Translations under genes and position numbers: made by a program
Assembly (NCBI RefSeq): GCF_042453785.1
Contig: NC_091670.1
Coordinates: forward strand, 41,303,501-41,367,500
Reading direction: 5' to 3'
Length of the DNA: 64,000 bases
Origin: Malus domestica
Taxonomy: Eukaryota; Streptophyta; Magnoliopsida; Rosales; Rosaceae
Part shown: in pieces, positions 32,918 to 43,150 of the stretch
Layout: the number at the start of each line of letters is the position of its first letter
How positions within the stretch are numbered: the first letter of the stretch is position 1
Notes under the pieces: generated by a model
Told to the model about the DNA's origin: nothing
The model's database searches: none
What the model saw: the letters and a program-made list of their open reading frames with translations, nothing else

Positions 32918-34900
32918 TTAAAACAGAAAATAAGAAGAACCCAGCACAGATGCATGATTTTTACCTAAGTTGCGTCCCCGGAGGCACTCGAGATCCATCA
33001 CATGGGAGTGGTCCACGAAGAGATTCACCTAGTAATTCAGGCAAACAAGAACGATTTAGCAGCATGTGCAATGCACTATACACAAAGAAGAAATGAAGAA
33101 AGCAAAATATGAGAGCACGTTGTATACCCTTGGACCATATTGTTTGATGAACCACTCTGATGTTCTTGGATTTGAAGCTTCGAACATGGTCTTCTCAACC
33201 CCCAGGCGCCCGATAACCTTCGCAATTATGTCTGCCCGCAATGAGTCAGCTTGTTTACAGACATCATCAGCGTCGATCATTATCATGTCGGCCCCAGCCT
33301 CTAAGCATCTCTCAGCCCTTCTAATCAGAAGATCAACATCTTCAACAAATTCTAAGAAAACAAAGACAACGGTCATGTTTATAAGTTATAACCAAATAAC
33401 CATAGGGGTGCTCCTACCACTGCACCATCCTTCGTGTAATATGATCACAACACACGTCAAGGAAATGTTACCATCACAAACAAAAAGCAATAATCAGAAA
33501 GACGAATGCAAGAAGGAAGAACCATCAGCGTGAAAAAATGACTGCACAACTTTTCTCGAGGTGCCGTGCAGCCTAGTAATAATATCATTAGTTGCTAACT
33601 CTTATTCATGGTATCATGCAGCCTAGTAATCAAAGTAAAACAGATATTGATATCACATACACCAGACAAATTCAATTACTTGGATTCATGCCATTAAACC
33701 GAAATTCTACGTTTCTTTACTTAAGGTTGAAGCGCAATTTTTTCCTCCTTTTCGGCCTTTGTGGTAGGCTATTTGTTTGCGAATGTGAACTAACCTTCAC
33801 ATAACAGCGGAACAAAAGAACGAGGACTGGCAATTTCTGGAATTCAGTTTCTATATGTTTTTTAAGCTCGGAGCTATTAAATGTCCCAACAAGAAAATCT
33901 ACAAGTTGTATGCAGAGCTCTCGGACAATATCTAGCTATCAAGGCAAACATATCATTCACTTATTTTTTGAGGAAAGATTGCACGGCATACCAGATGATC
34001 GTGGGCTCGGAACAACGTAGGCTCCAAATGCTCGATCACCTACAGGAATGTCGGACTTGTTAAACTTGACCGCAAACTGTGGCTTCGCTTTCAGACCACC
34101 GCTCTTAATCAAGCGCACATATCTCAGAAGAGTTTCTTCAGGAAGTTCAAGAGATCCCACATTCAGCTCGATTGTGTCAAACCCCAAGCTCTTACATTCC
34201 TAAAGAAATCATAGCAAAACACTGAATCAATGCCACTGACAGCATACATATACAAATACACATATATATATATATATATACACACACACATATCACTGAA
34301 ATAATGAAATTTCTTTCAAGCCTCTCACCTCCACATACTCTTTGAAAGCCGACGGACCTTTTCGAAGCAAATTTTCAGCCCAATCGCCGGTGCTGACATA
34401 TACATCATGCTGGTGAGCAACATCAGTCACTTCTTTGATGAACGATTTCGGCATTAAGCTGTCGGAACCTCCAGAAAACTTCAACCCATCAACAAACTGC
34501 CCCATTGACTCAAAAATACCCTGTTAAAATGTAACATTTGCAAACATTAATTACCAATTACAACAAATTATGATAAACCCACATCAACTTTTCCACAAAT
34601 TCAAAAACCCAAGTCCTAAAATATTGAAAGAAAAGCAAAAATTTGAAATTTTGAATGGGGGCAAGCCAAAATTTTGAAAGTTACATAGCAGAACAACATT
34701 TTGTGAATACCCCAAAAGCAAAAAAATGATGAAGAAATGAATCCAAGGGAAAAGAAAGACGAAATTTTGGGAAGTACCTGGAGGACGTTTTGGCTCAAGA
34801 GGGAGTAATGGGGGCCTCTCATTTCTGTGACGCCATAGCTTCGAGGTTTTTCGGGACGGTCTTCGTTCTCCTCGAAGTGCTTCCATCTGTACGCCGCCAT
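32918..34900 (-). CDS. HSA32: Heat-stress-associated 32-kDa protein
   Basis: HSA32 belongs to the phosphosulfolactate synthase (ComA) TIM-barrel family; in plants it is needed to retain acquired thermotolerance after heat acclimation. Exons are 34900-34778, 34520-34329, 34199-33992, 33351-33128 and 33028-32918, with consistent phases, 285 residues. Visible family stretches: PRSYGVTEMRGPHYSLLSQN, VDGLKFSGGSDSLMPKSFIK, GFDTIELNVGSLELPEETLL, KAKPQFAVKFNKSDIP, GADMIMIDADDVCKQADSLR, EKTMFEASNPRTSEWFIKQY and the tail GKNHASVLGSSYFLF. There is no signal peptide. The last exon reads straight through a GTAAAA that looks like a donor and ends at TAA (32920-32918). No lesion seen. Confidence 0.92.
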
Positions 34901-35044
34901 CGTCTTCCTCCTCAGGAATCGAGCTCACAGGACGAATCAGAGATTGAGAGAATTGGAGAAAAGGGAAGGGAAAGGCAATTTCTTATTGTGTTTGTCAGCA
35001 ACGTTCTCTGGTTAATTCGAGAAGATGACAGTTGATCTAGTTGG

Positions 35045-35052
35045 TTCTAGAA
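35045..35052. promoter_or_regulatory. Heat-shock element upstream of HSA32
   Basis: TTCTAGAA followed by ATGTTCTGAA, i.e. TTCnnGAA with further TTC and GAA blocks, 145 bases upstream of the HSA32 start codon. This fits the known HSF-driven heat induction of the gene. Confidence 0.5.
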
Positions 35053-37292
35053 ATGTTCTGAAGATCAGATACAGGAGGCAACTTAAATGAGCTGCCACTT
35101 GTCCGCTCCTCCATGTGTCCAACTGTATCGGTTGAATGGGTGGGTTGATTCGGGTTTACGGGTTGGGTGCAAATTGTCACCTCTATGTACAATCCAACTT
35201 GAGAAAATAGTTTTGATCATCACTTTATTATTTTTCGTTATATGAGTTTAAATTTAAAAAAATAAATGAAAATGATTTGAAAAGTTTTAGTTTTAATAAA
35301 AAAATCATGTTATAAGTTTTGTTTAAAGATTAGTACAAGGTCTATATTAAAGTTGTCCAACTATAATAAATTATGATTTGTTAATTTTACCCCTAATTTT
35401 TTTAGTATGAGTTCCAGATTTTCATCGTTAATAGAGTTTATCATTGTTTTGCAGACCTTCTTCTTTTTCTTTGAAACAAAAATATAGACCCTCATACTAT
35501 TTAATTTATATTTTGTATTATTTCATTGAAATGTGATCGTCGTTATTATTCATAGTGTATTCGAGGTACTGTTTTTCAATTTTTCTTCGTCAGTGAAGTT
35601 TATCGTTTGTTTCTCAATAAAATAAATTTGAGATTTGCATGCTATTTAATAATAACGACGGTGTCACTGTTTCTGGACTGTAAAAATAAACTGTTTATGG
35701 ATTTTAAGTAACACTGTTTCTAGAATCTAAGTTATTGTTTCTGGAATCTAAGTCACTGTTTATGGATCCAAATGAAATAGACACATTGTTTCTTAAATGT
35801 AAGCTAGAAAAGAAATAGTGAAATTCATTGTATTTGGATTCAAAGCAAAATAAGCACCATGTTTCTTAAATATAATCAACTAATATATGAAAGAAAAGAA
35901 ACAGTCAAAGGTTAAAACATAGACTGTTTCTAGAATTTAAGTCATCGTTTCTGGAATATAAGTCACTATTTCTGAAATTTAAGTTATTGTTTCTGAAATT
36001 TAATCACTGTTACTGGATTTTGGTTCTTTTCCCGTGATTGTTTGTGCACAGACAAAACAAACACTGTATTTGATTTTTTTTTTCCAAACACTTTTTCGCT
36101 GGTTTCTGCCATTAAACTTCTTTGAACTTGTTTCAACTGCTTTGTTCAAATAAATGCTTACTTTTTCAACTTTGATTTGGTTGTTTTTGAAATGGGGGAA
36201 TTCATTTAATAGGAAGACAAAGAGTTATTATGGAGATTTCGTGCTGGGTTGAGGTTGGTAAAAAGTCAAGATAATATCAAATCATTTAAGGGTATTTAAG
36301 GAAGTGTAGATTTGTAGCGGGTTGGGCTTGTAAGTTTGACCCATGGACAATAGTTTTGGATGATTTTTTATTAAAATTTGAGCTCTTTTGGTTAAATAAC
36401 ATTTTGGGATAGTTTTTTGTTAAATATTTGTTGGCCCAAACCCTTTTCATTAAAGCTTGCTTTAAATTTTGATATATGTGTAATAGATAGATAAAATATA
36501 ACTCATCTAGCTATAAATAATAAGGTGATGAGCATCATATCGTTTAAGTGTAATGAGCAAACAAATCCTCCCAACTAGACCATCTTAGGCATCAGTGTGT
36601 GACCAAATACAAGTGGTATAACATGATTGTGTTACATTGTTTAAGAAGTTGAGACTGTTATGCCCAAGAATTTCGCCCAATTAGGATCCAATATACATGA
36701 ATTTTTACTTGATTTAGGCAAAATGATATCTTAAACTACTTTTACCGATGAGGAATAAATTTAGCTTTCGTGCAAAAAAGCGAAGCTATTGCTTTAGCTG
36801 TTCTAATCGACGGAAAAAAAAAGGGTTGAACTCGGATACAAAAAGTCACGGAGCCACTCTAATCTACAAAAGAGGGGATCAAAGACATAGACACTGCTCT
36901 CTTTGGAGACTTGACCTCAATTCAAAGCAAACTATTGCACTGCCCTAATCGCTCTATTCTATGAATAAACAAACCAAACTTGGGTGCAAAAAGGCAGACA
37001 CACTATCCTAAACACTCTAGTCTACAAAGAGAGAGATCGAGCTCAAGTGCGAGCAAGTAGTTGCACTGTCCAACTGATCTAACCCTTACACCCCAATACT
37101 TTGGTTTATTGGATCAGTTTACATTTTCTACCTGCACATTGAGTACTTGAGCTCGTTAGAAACTATAAAATGACCATATGATCTTTGGGCCAAGAGGCTC
37201 ATGGAATTGAAGGAATAATTTGAAGAGAAGTGTGATTCTTCTCGGCTGTCATACACGTAAGAATCAAAGTTAATTCCCAATCCCAACTGCAT
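35053..37292. other. Intergenic, mostly AT-rich
   Basis: No gene supported. It contains the minisatellite at 35667-36016 (separate entry) and, at 36740-37080, a stretch with paired phrases (AATCTACAAAAGAG and AGTCTACAAAGAGAG; TTGCACTGCCCTAATC and TTGCACTGTCCAACTG) that suggests a diverged duplication. Confidence 0.5.
35667..36016. repeat. Degenerate minisatellite, unit about 22 bases
   Basis: Repeated CACTGTTTCTGGAATCTAAG with variants (CTAGAATTTAAG, TGAAATTTAAG), at least eleven units with one unrelated interruption at 35770-35920. Confidence 0.7.
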
Positions 37293-37301
37293 GTGGATGA
37301 T

Positions 37302-37448
37302 GGGAAATTTTTCAGTGTGCCGGCAACACGGTCCAGTGCACAAAGTGTTACAATACAATTGGTTGAAACTTTTTTACAAGTTTTCAACTAATTATATTAT
37401 GATACTTGGAGTTCCGGACCGTGTTCCCGGCACAATGAAAAATCTCTC
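37302..37448. mobile_element. 147-bp Mutator-type MITE, 9-bp duplication
   Basis: Inverted ends GGGAAATTTTTCAGTGTGCC at the left and, from the right, GAGAGATTTTTCATTGTGCC, both followed by GGVAACACGGTCC. The duplication GTGGATGAT flanks it exactly at 37293-37301 and 37449-37457. Non-coding. It lies about 270 bases upstream of the DUF1218 gene. Confidence 0.88.
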
Positions 37449-37671
37449 GTGGATGATACTCTGCTTTCCTTGCTCCCCATGAAAGGAATGCAAAATTCAG
37501 AAAGCAAAGAATAACAACAGGAAAAAGAAGGAAGAATAAAGTGAAAACTGTTAAGACAAAAGAAGCTTTTACTCATAAAACCACAGCTAATTTCCCTCTT
37601 GATCTGTCAGACAGACAGCCTCTCCCTCACCCCTCCTCTACTACATAAACCCACCGGCAGGCAGAAGCTGC

Positions 37672-37679
37672 CTATAAAT
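37672..37679 (+). promoter_or_regulatory. TATA-like box of the DUF1218 gene
   Basis: CTATAAAT about 45 bases before the start codon at 37722. It would leave a very short leader, so another upstream start is possible. Confidence 0.35.
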
Positions 37680-37721
37680 CCACACCCATCATCTCCGCCT
37701 CCTACAACCAACCCTGCAAAG

Positions 37722-38851
37722 ATGGTTAAAAACGCTACTCCTCTCATCTGCCTCTCGGTCTTGATTATGGACGTCGTGGCCGGAATCCTTGGGATTCAAG
37801 CCGAGATTGCTCAAAACAAGGTAAGACAAATTACTGTTTGACACGTATGCATACACTTCTGTTTCCGGCATGTGTAACGAGCCAGGCAATGCGCTTAAAT
37901 TTGAATAACTAATCTATGTATGGAAATTTATTGGCGTGTGAAAAACAGGTGCACCATTTGAAGGTGTGGATCTTTGAGTGCAAGGACCCAAGTTACCAAG
38001 CCTTCAAATTAGGGTTGGCAGCTGCTGTGATACTAGCAGTTGCACATGTTATAGGCAACTTGCTTGGTGGCTGCATTTGCATCTCGTCCAAGGAAGATTA
38101 CCAAAAAGCCACAGCAAATAAGCAATTAGCAATTGCTTCCCTCATCTTATCATGGTAATTAACTAGTTATCCAGAATTAATTAACTTTCTGACCTTTTAT
38201 CGTTTTTCAAATTAGTATCTTTTCACTTTGATTCCTGAAATTTAAAATTAATATAAGCGGCCCTTTAATTGTCCATCATCAATCATGTTGTTCGAAATCT
38301 CTGTTAAATTAAAGATATTTTTGTAAAATCAACATCTCCCTTTAAACTATGAAATTTAAAATTAATATAAGCGGCCCTTTAATTGTCCACCGTCAATCAT
38401 GTTGTTCGAAATCTCTGTTAAATTAAAGATATTTTTGTAAAATCAACATCTTCCTTTAAACTAGTGATTTTTTTAATTAACGGAAAATTTTCACATCATA
38501 ACCAAAATATAATTAACGGCGAACAAACTTCAAAAACTTCTAATATTAAATCCAGAAACTAAAGTAAAAAGTTACGAGTTTGGTTAAAAATCGTTTTAAC
38601 TTCCTAGCATTAGTCTAAAATCAACATTATGCAGGATCACATTGGCGGTGGCATTTTCGCTGCTGATTGCGGGGGCAATGTCAAACAGAAAGTCGAGAAA
38701 ATCGTGCGGGTTATCACACCATCGGGTTCTGTCCATCGGAGGGATCTTATGCTTCTTCCATGGATTGTTCATCATTGCATATTACGCCTCTGCCAAAGCC
38801 ACGTTCAAAGAAGGGAAACCCAAACCCACCACACCCAGCAACCCAGCTTGA
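37722..38851 (+). CDS. DUF1218 (MWL-like) four-helix membrane protein
   Basis: Member of the DUF1218 family, whose Arabidopsis members MWL1/2 modify wall lignin and others affect leaf symmetry; probably in the ER or plasma membrane. Exons 37722-37820, 37949-38154 and 38635-38851 give 173 residues, the usual size. Four hydrophobic segments: LICLSVLIMDVVAGILG (about 8-24), LGLAAAVILAVAHVIGNLL, LAVAFSLLIAGAM and GGILCFFHGLFIIAYYAS. Conserved family cysteines appear in WIFECKDPSYQAF, GGCICIS and KSCG. The lysine/proline-rich tail KPKPTTPSNPA is expected to be cytosolic. Intron 2 holds a tandem duplication. The substrate or partner cannot be told from sequence. Confidence 0.85.
38237..38464. repeat. 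114-bp tandem duplication in an intron
   Basis: Two nearly identical units starting GAAATTTAAAATTAATATAA at 38237 and 38351, both continuing GCGGCCCTTTAATTGTCCA and ending AACATCTYCCTTTAAACT. Few differences, so recent. Confidence 0.85.
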
Positions 38852-39271
38852 CCTCCTCCAGCTTAATCACTTAATTATCTTCTGATTTACTCAATCACTT
38901 TCCAAATTTGAAATTCATTAATTTTGTGGTTACCGTTTGCAAAACCAAGTTTAAGTTCTAATGAAGAACAGATTGGAGTTGGAAGTTTCTTATCAATCGC
39001 CAAGAACTTCTCAAATTTCCCAAAACCCCAATTCGAAATTCATGTCAATTTCGTATTTTGATTTGCAATTATTAAGTTTAAAATTCCCAAGTGGAGATCG
39101 AATATAATGATCAAGAAATTCGACCCAGAATTTCATTTCTTTAAATTGATCAAACCAAAAAGCAATCCAAAAATTGCTCAGTTTCTAAACTCTCTAAACC
39201 ACACTACTTTCCATTTTTTGCATTTGCGTCATCTCTTTTTTTACAAAAGGGAATTAATCCAAGCTCGATTT
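38852..39271. other. Convergent intergenic space
   Basis: Between the ends of the DUF1218 gene (plus) and histone H2A (minus); holds both 3' untranslated regions. Nothing else seen. Confidence 0.5.
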
Positions 39272-39755
39272 CTAATCTTCGGCGGGGCCAGATTTGCCGG
39301 TGCCGGTTTTCTTGGGGAGGAGCATGTTGTGGATGTTGGGCATAACGCCGCCGTTGGCGATGGTGACGGCGCCGAGCAGCTTGCTGAGCTCCTCGTCGTT
39401 CCTGACGGCCAGCTGGATGTGCCTCGGCACAATCCTCGTCTTCTTGTTGTCACGTGCGGCGTTTCCGGCCAATTCCAAAACCTAAAAATCGAATTTTCAA
39501 AGAAATCAACTTTAATTCAACAATTCAAAATTGAGAAACAATTAAGGTTAAGGTTGAGAAATTGACCTCTGCGGCGAGGTATTCAAGGACGGCGGCGAGG
39601 TAGACAGGGGCGCCGGCGCCAACACGCTCGGCGTACTTGCCAGCTTTCAAAAACCGGGCGATACGGCCTACGGGGAACTGGAGACCGGCCTTGCTGCTCC
39701 GAGAAGTGGCCTTCTTGGCGGTGCCGGAGCCGATTGATTTTCCTCTTCCGGCCAT
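39272..39755 (-). CDS. Histone H2A (canonical type)
   Basis: Core nucleosome histone. Exons 39755-39567 and 39481-39272 give 132 residues. The fold is complete: [59 protein letters not shown], and the tail [16 protein letters not shown]. There is no SQEF motif, so it is not H2A.X, and it lacks the long SPKK-bearing tail of H2A.W. The acidic patch (EYLAAE, NDEE) is present. I chose the start at MAGRGK; an upstream in-frame ATG at 39806 would add a non-histone leader. The single intron falls before VLEL and has a GTCAAT donor. Confidence 0.93.
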
Positions 39756-39867
39756 GGATTCTGAGAGCGGTGGATTCCGAGGAGAGAGAGAGATGGAGAA
39801 TCTCAAATTATCTGCGTAGTAAATAAAGTTATGAAATAGCAGGTTGAGTGTTTTGGGGAGTTTCTAG

Positions 39868-39877
39868 CTTTATATAG
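39868..39877 (-). promoter_or_regulatory. TATA box of the H2A gene
   Basis: CTATATAAAG on the minus strand, about 115 bases upstream of the start codon. Confidence 0.6.
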
Positions 39878-39917
39878 GGGGTTCGCATGGAGAATTAGAG
39901 CCAATGAGAGGGAGCGG

Positions 39918-39925
39918 CGCGGATT
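39918..39925. promoter_or_regulatory. Histone octamer-like motif
   Basis: CGCGGATT matches 7 of 8 bases of the plant histone octamer CGCGGATC, and a CCAAT lies nearby at 39901. Position about 165 bases upstream of the H2A start fits S-phase control. Confidence 0.45.
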
Positions 39926-40122
39926 GCAATCTGTGGCCATTTGTTTTAAAATAATTGGACGGTTGGATGGTGATGTTTGGATCCAGCGGCTCGGTTGTGC
40001 TTCTGTATTCGCGTGGAGCGGGAAGTACAAATTTTCACTTGGATTAAATATGGATTGACCAATTTTGACCTTGTGCTTTTCAAATTTGTTTTGCTTCGAT
40101 ATATTAATTCAACAGCACAATT

Positions 40123-40690
40123 AAGGTATCGTTTGGTATGCAGACGGGACGGAACGGAACGAAATAAGGCGGGACGGGACGGCCGATTCAATCCCTACTC
40201 CACCTTCCGGCTCCTCTCTTTCTACCCCAAAACCCCACTTCCCCGCCGCACCCCAACTCCAATTTTCCCGCCATTTCTTCCCCGCCTCTCCCGCGCCGCC
40301 ACCTCCCCTTGTCAGAGGTCCTTCTGTACCCTCATCTCCGCAGCTCTCCACTCCGGCGAAGCTGCCGAGAGGACGAAACCGGAAATTGCTGAAGAGCGGA
40401 GGTCCAAAGGCGGCAACAACAGAGTTGGGGAGTTCAGGAAGAAGCTCAAGGTTATGGATGTCAAGGGAGGGTCCGATGAGGGGCTCGAGCGCCTGGGCCA
40501 GAGCTTGGTGGTTAGATGTCCTTAGATGGAAACAAGGAGGAAGAATAAAGAGACGGAAATGTTACAATTTTGTGCTCCACGGATGTGGAACGAGTTGTTT
40601 CAGGGGATGAGGCGAAACGAAATTCATCCAAAATTTGTCATGTGGATCAACACGTTCCACCCGTTTTAGGCTCACCAAACATGAGATGGA
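40123..40690. mobile_element. Possible TIR element carrying a foreign GC-rich insert
   Basis: GTTTGGTATGCAGACGGGAC at the left and CCGTTTTAGGCTCACCAAAC at the right are rough inverted repeats. Between them (40190-40520) is GC-rich, serine/proline/arginine-rich coding-like sequence (FPPFLPRLSRAATSPCQRSF, then EFRKKLKVMDVKGGSDEGLE) out of character with the surroundings. It could be a captured gene fragment. No target duplication was found. Confidence 0.35.
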
Positions 40691-41007
40691 ACGCCTCATC
40701 CCACTTTATTTGTAGTCAAAAGATCGTTTATTGGTGGAAGGATGGGTTGGTTTTAATTAAGTTTGTCAAGCCTCCGTCACTTAACACTATAGTCTAATAA
40801 TATTCTTCTTCACTTATAAATGAAAGGCCTTTAAGTTCAATTCTCACAAATGACGAATTTAAACTACATTATTATTAGCATGTTGTGAAGCTAAGCCCAC
40901 CCCTTCACCTTAGTTGGTGGCTGGACAGGAGTTGGACGCGCCCTAAAATCAGCGCATGCATACTCCCCATTCCTCCACCAAGATAACGGATTAGATTGTC
41001 TCCCCGA

Positions 41008-41087
41008 TACAAATCGTACACCCTTGTACTGGACATCGGAGACGACCTCACTTGGCTCCAATGTCAATATTTGGAAAACCACCACTG
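41008..41087 (+). pseudogene. Aspartic protease (nepenthesin-like) fragment
   Basis: One frame reads SYTLVLDIGDDLTWLQCQYL, matching the first active-site stretch of plant A1 aspartic proteases (LVLDTGSDLTWLQC). The catalytic DTG is DIG here. No second active site or further exons were found, so this is a relic. Confidence 0.5.
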
Positions 41088-41989
41088 CTTTGTGACGACA
41101 GATGAACCATACTCGTAGTCCAAACCCTACCCCATTACGCTAATCACTTGCATTCGAAAAGGTTCGTGAAACTCTAGAAACCAAGAATCCCAAACACAAC
41201 TCATAAGGCACAGGATAAATCCTTACGACACCAACTCAGCCAGCCCTTGGTTTTTCTTTGGTACTAAAAACAGCGTTATAAGAACAAAAACAGGAAATAA
41301 GCATCGCACAACCAATGCACATCACCACCGAAGTCTGCATTCAGGAAATGGAATCAACAGCTCCACTGCCTGGCCACTGGTGCAAACATTTTGGAGATAA
41401 TGTAAGACCTCCAAGCATGTCAAGTACCAGATTACTGGGAAGATCATATGAAAGACCCAATCAAATGATTGAACCATGACTGTGAGGATAATGAAGTGTC
41501 TAGCGAATTAAAATGTGTTTTGAATGATCTTATTCGATCATTCCCTTCTACGCTAAGATTATAGTGACCGAAAACAATTGCAGCTATTTAACAAACCGAA
41601 TAATACCACAACATTAGTTTTCAAATGTCAGTACAACCTAAACAAGTATAAACGAGGTAATGTAACTAAGATTTCAACGACACTCAGCAAGATCACTGAT
41701 TCACCGCAGCATTATGTAACCCTGCTTAACATTATCAGAGACAGCAACATAACACAGCAGAATTATAGATACTCGATGGAAACAAAAGATAGCACTCTGC
41801 CACAATAATAACCTCAAATAAACACATAGGAGCGCACCGATGGCCAGCCATTATCCGTTCAAAGATCTAATAGACAAACTAAGCAGCTAAATGCTACAGA
41901 ATTCTTAATTAGCAATTACTAAAACCTTAAGCATGGTCTTTCTAGACATCAACACAAGCATCTCGACTTGCTATACCTGATCCAACGTT
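41088..41989 (-). other. GeBP 3' flank and intergenic DNA
   Basis: Downstream of the GeBP-type gene on the minus strand. It likely contains the 3' untranslated region; nothing else seen. Confidence 0.45.
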
Positions 41990-43150
41990 CTAATGGTCGG
42001 ATGACTTTAAAGCCTCCAGAATCACCTTCGTCTGATCTCTCATTAACTCGGACCGCTTCACAAAAAGCTCCAATTCCGCAACATGCAGCTTCCTCCATTT
42101 CTCCTTCAACTCAGCTCGCTTGGGCCCTCCAATCAACTCCAAACCCTGTTTCACCACACCCTCCGGCAACCCCAGCTTGCCGAAACCCTTGTCAAACCCA
42201 ATCACCTCACTCAAACTTTCCGAAGAGCACGGGTTCAGACCAAAATCCACCTTCGCAGCCTCCTTTGGCGGCTCCGGTGAGCTCAAACTATCAGCTCTTA
42301 TCGAAGCGAGAGTCTTGGTATTTCTAACTTTCCCATTAGACTTTGGCTGTTCAGACACCCCGCTGACACCACTCGACCCCTCCCCGCTACTGCTGCTACC
42401 CCATACCTTCTTGGACAAGTCAAACACCTTCTGGTCATGAGGTTTAGTAGGATTAAACTTCTTCTTCTTCACATTGGTCTCATACTTCTTCTTCAGCCGA
42501 CGAATCTTATCTTGCAATTGGGTTTTGTTCACATCAACCTTCAGCGATTTCTTGATAAATTCATGGAAGGCACCCATATCGGAATACGGGTCCGCCCCTT
42601 TCTTGGTGGTGTAATCAACCATGCCTTTCAAGATAATTATCTCATCCTCATCGCTCCAAATCCTCTGGAACAGCTTGGACTTCTTTGCTTCCTCCTCGAG
42701 CTGGTCCGGGTCCTTCTTCTTGAGCCGCTTTGAATCCTTCGGCTCGGTCTCGCTAGGCCGTTTCGACCCAGATTTCGCCACCGGCGTAGCAGTAGCCGCG
42801 GGCTTTGATCTGGGCTTCTTTGTCTTCGGCGTCTCTTCCATTGGCTTCGAAGCAATCGGCTTCACCACCAAATCCTTATCCACATCGGAATCGGAATCGG
42901 CCTCGGAACCAGAGGATGAAGACTCCGGCTTCGAATTGGCGGCGGAGGAGTCCGGTTTCTTGGGTGGCGGCTTTTTCTCGGAAACCGGTGCGGAAGACGA
43001 GGTCTTCGGAGGCAGAGGCTCTTCGGGTTCGGAATCCGACCCAGATCCGGATTCCTCCTCTTCCCCTTCTTCTTCCGACGAGACTTCCTCATCCTCCGCC
43101 GAAGAAGCTGCCGGGGGTTCGTCCAGCGGAGATGGGCGCTTGGGAGCCAT
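41990..43150 (-). CDS. GeBP/storekeeper-family transcription regulator
   Basis: Intronless, 386 residues. The N-terminal half is acidic and serine-rich (SSEEEGEEEESGSGSDSEPE) then basic (KRPSETEPKDSKRLKKK, a nuclear signal). The DUF573 domain typical of GLABROUS1 enhancer-binding proteins runs from about residue 160 to 250: RIWSDEDEIIILKGMVDYTT, then DKIRRLKKKYETNVKKKKF and DQKVFDLSKKVWG. The C-terminal part (about 310-386) has GFDKGFGKLGLPEGVVKQGL and a heptad-like helix ending VILEALKSSDH, as in the family's dimerisation region. GeBP proteins bind DNA in the nucleus and act in trichome and cytokinin pathways; targets of this one cannot be told. The start is the first Met in context. Confidence 0.9.
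   Translation of the reverse strand: MAPKRPSPLDEPPAASSAEDEEVSSEEEGEEEESGSGSDSEPEEPLPPKTSSSAPVSEKKPPPKKPDSSAANSKPESSSSGSEADSDSDVDKDLVVKPIASKPMEETPKTKKPRSKPAATATPVAKSGSKRPSETEPKDSKRLKKKDPDQLEEEAKKSKLFQRIWSDEDEIIILKGMVDYTTKKGADPYSDMGAFHEFIKKSLKVDVNKTQLQDKIRRLKKKYETNVKKKKFNPTKPHDQKVFDLSKKVWGSSSSGEGSSGVSGVSEQPKSNGKVRNTKTLASIRADSLSSPEPPKEAAKVDFGLNPCSSESLSEVIGFDKGFGKLGLPEGVVKQGLELIGGPKRAELKEKWRKLHVAELELFVKRSELMRDQTKVILEALKSSDH

Noticed and set aside
39755-39806. N-terminally extended H2A starting at 39806
   Set aside because: The extra 17 residues are not histone-like and MAGRGK is the universal plant start.
39977-40525. 182-codon plus-strand gene
   Set aside because: The first third runs through the H2A upstream region and element end, and no start or splice structure fits; only the middle is coding-like and is listed as a possible captured fragment.
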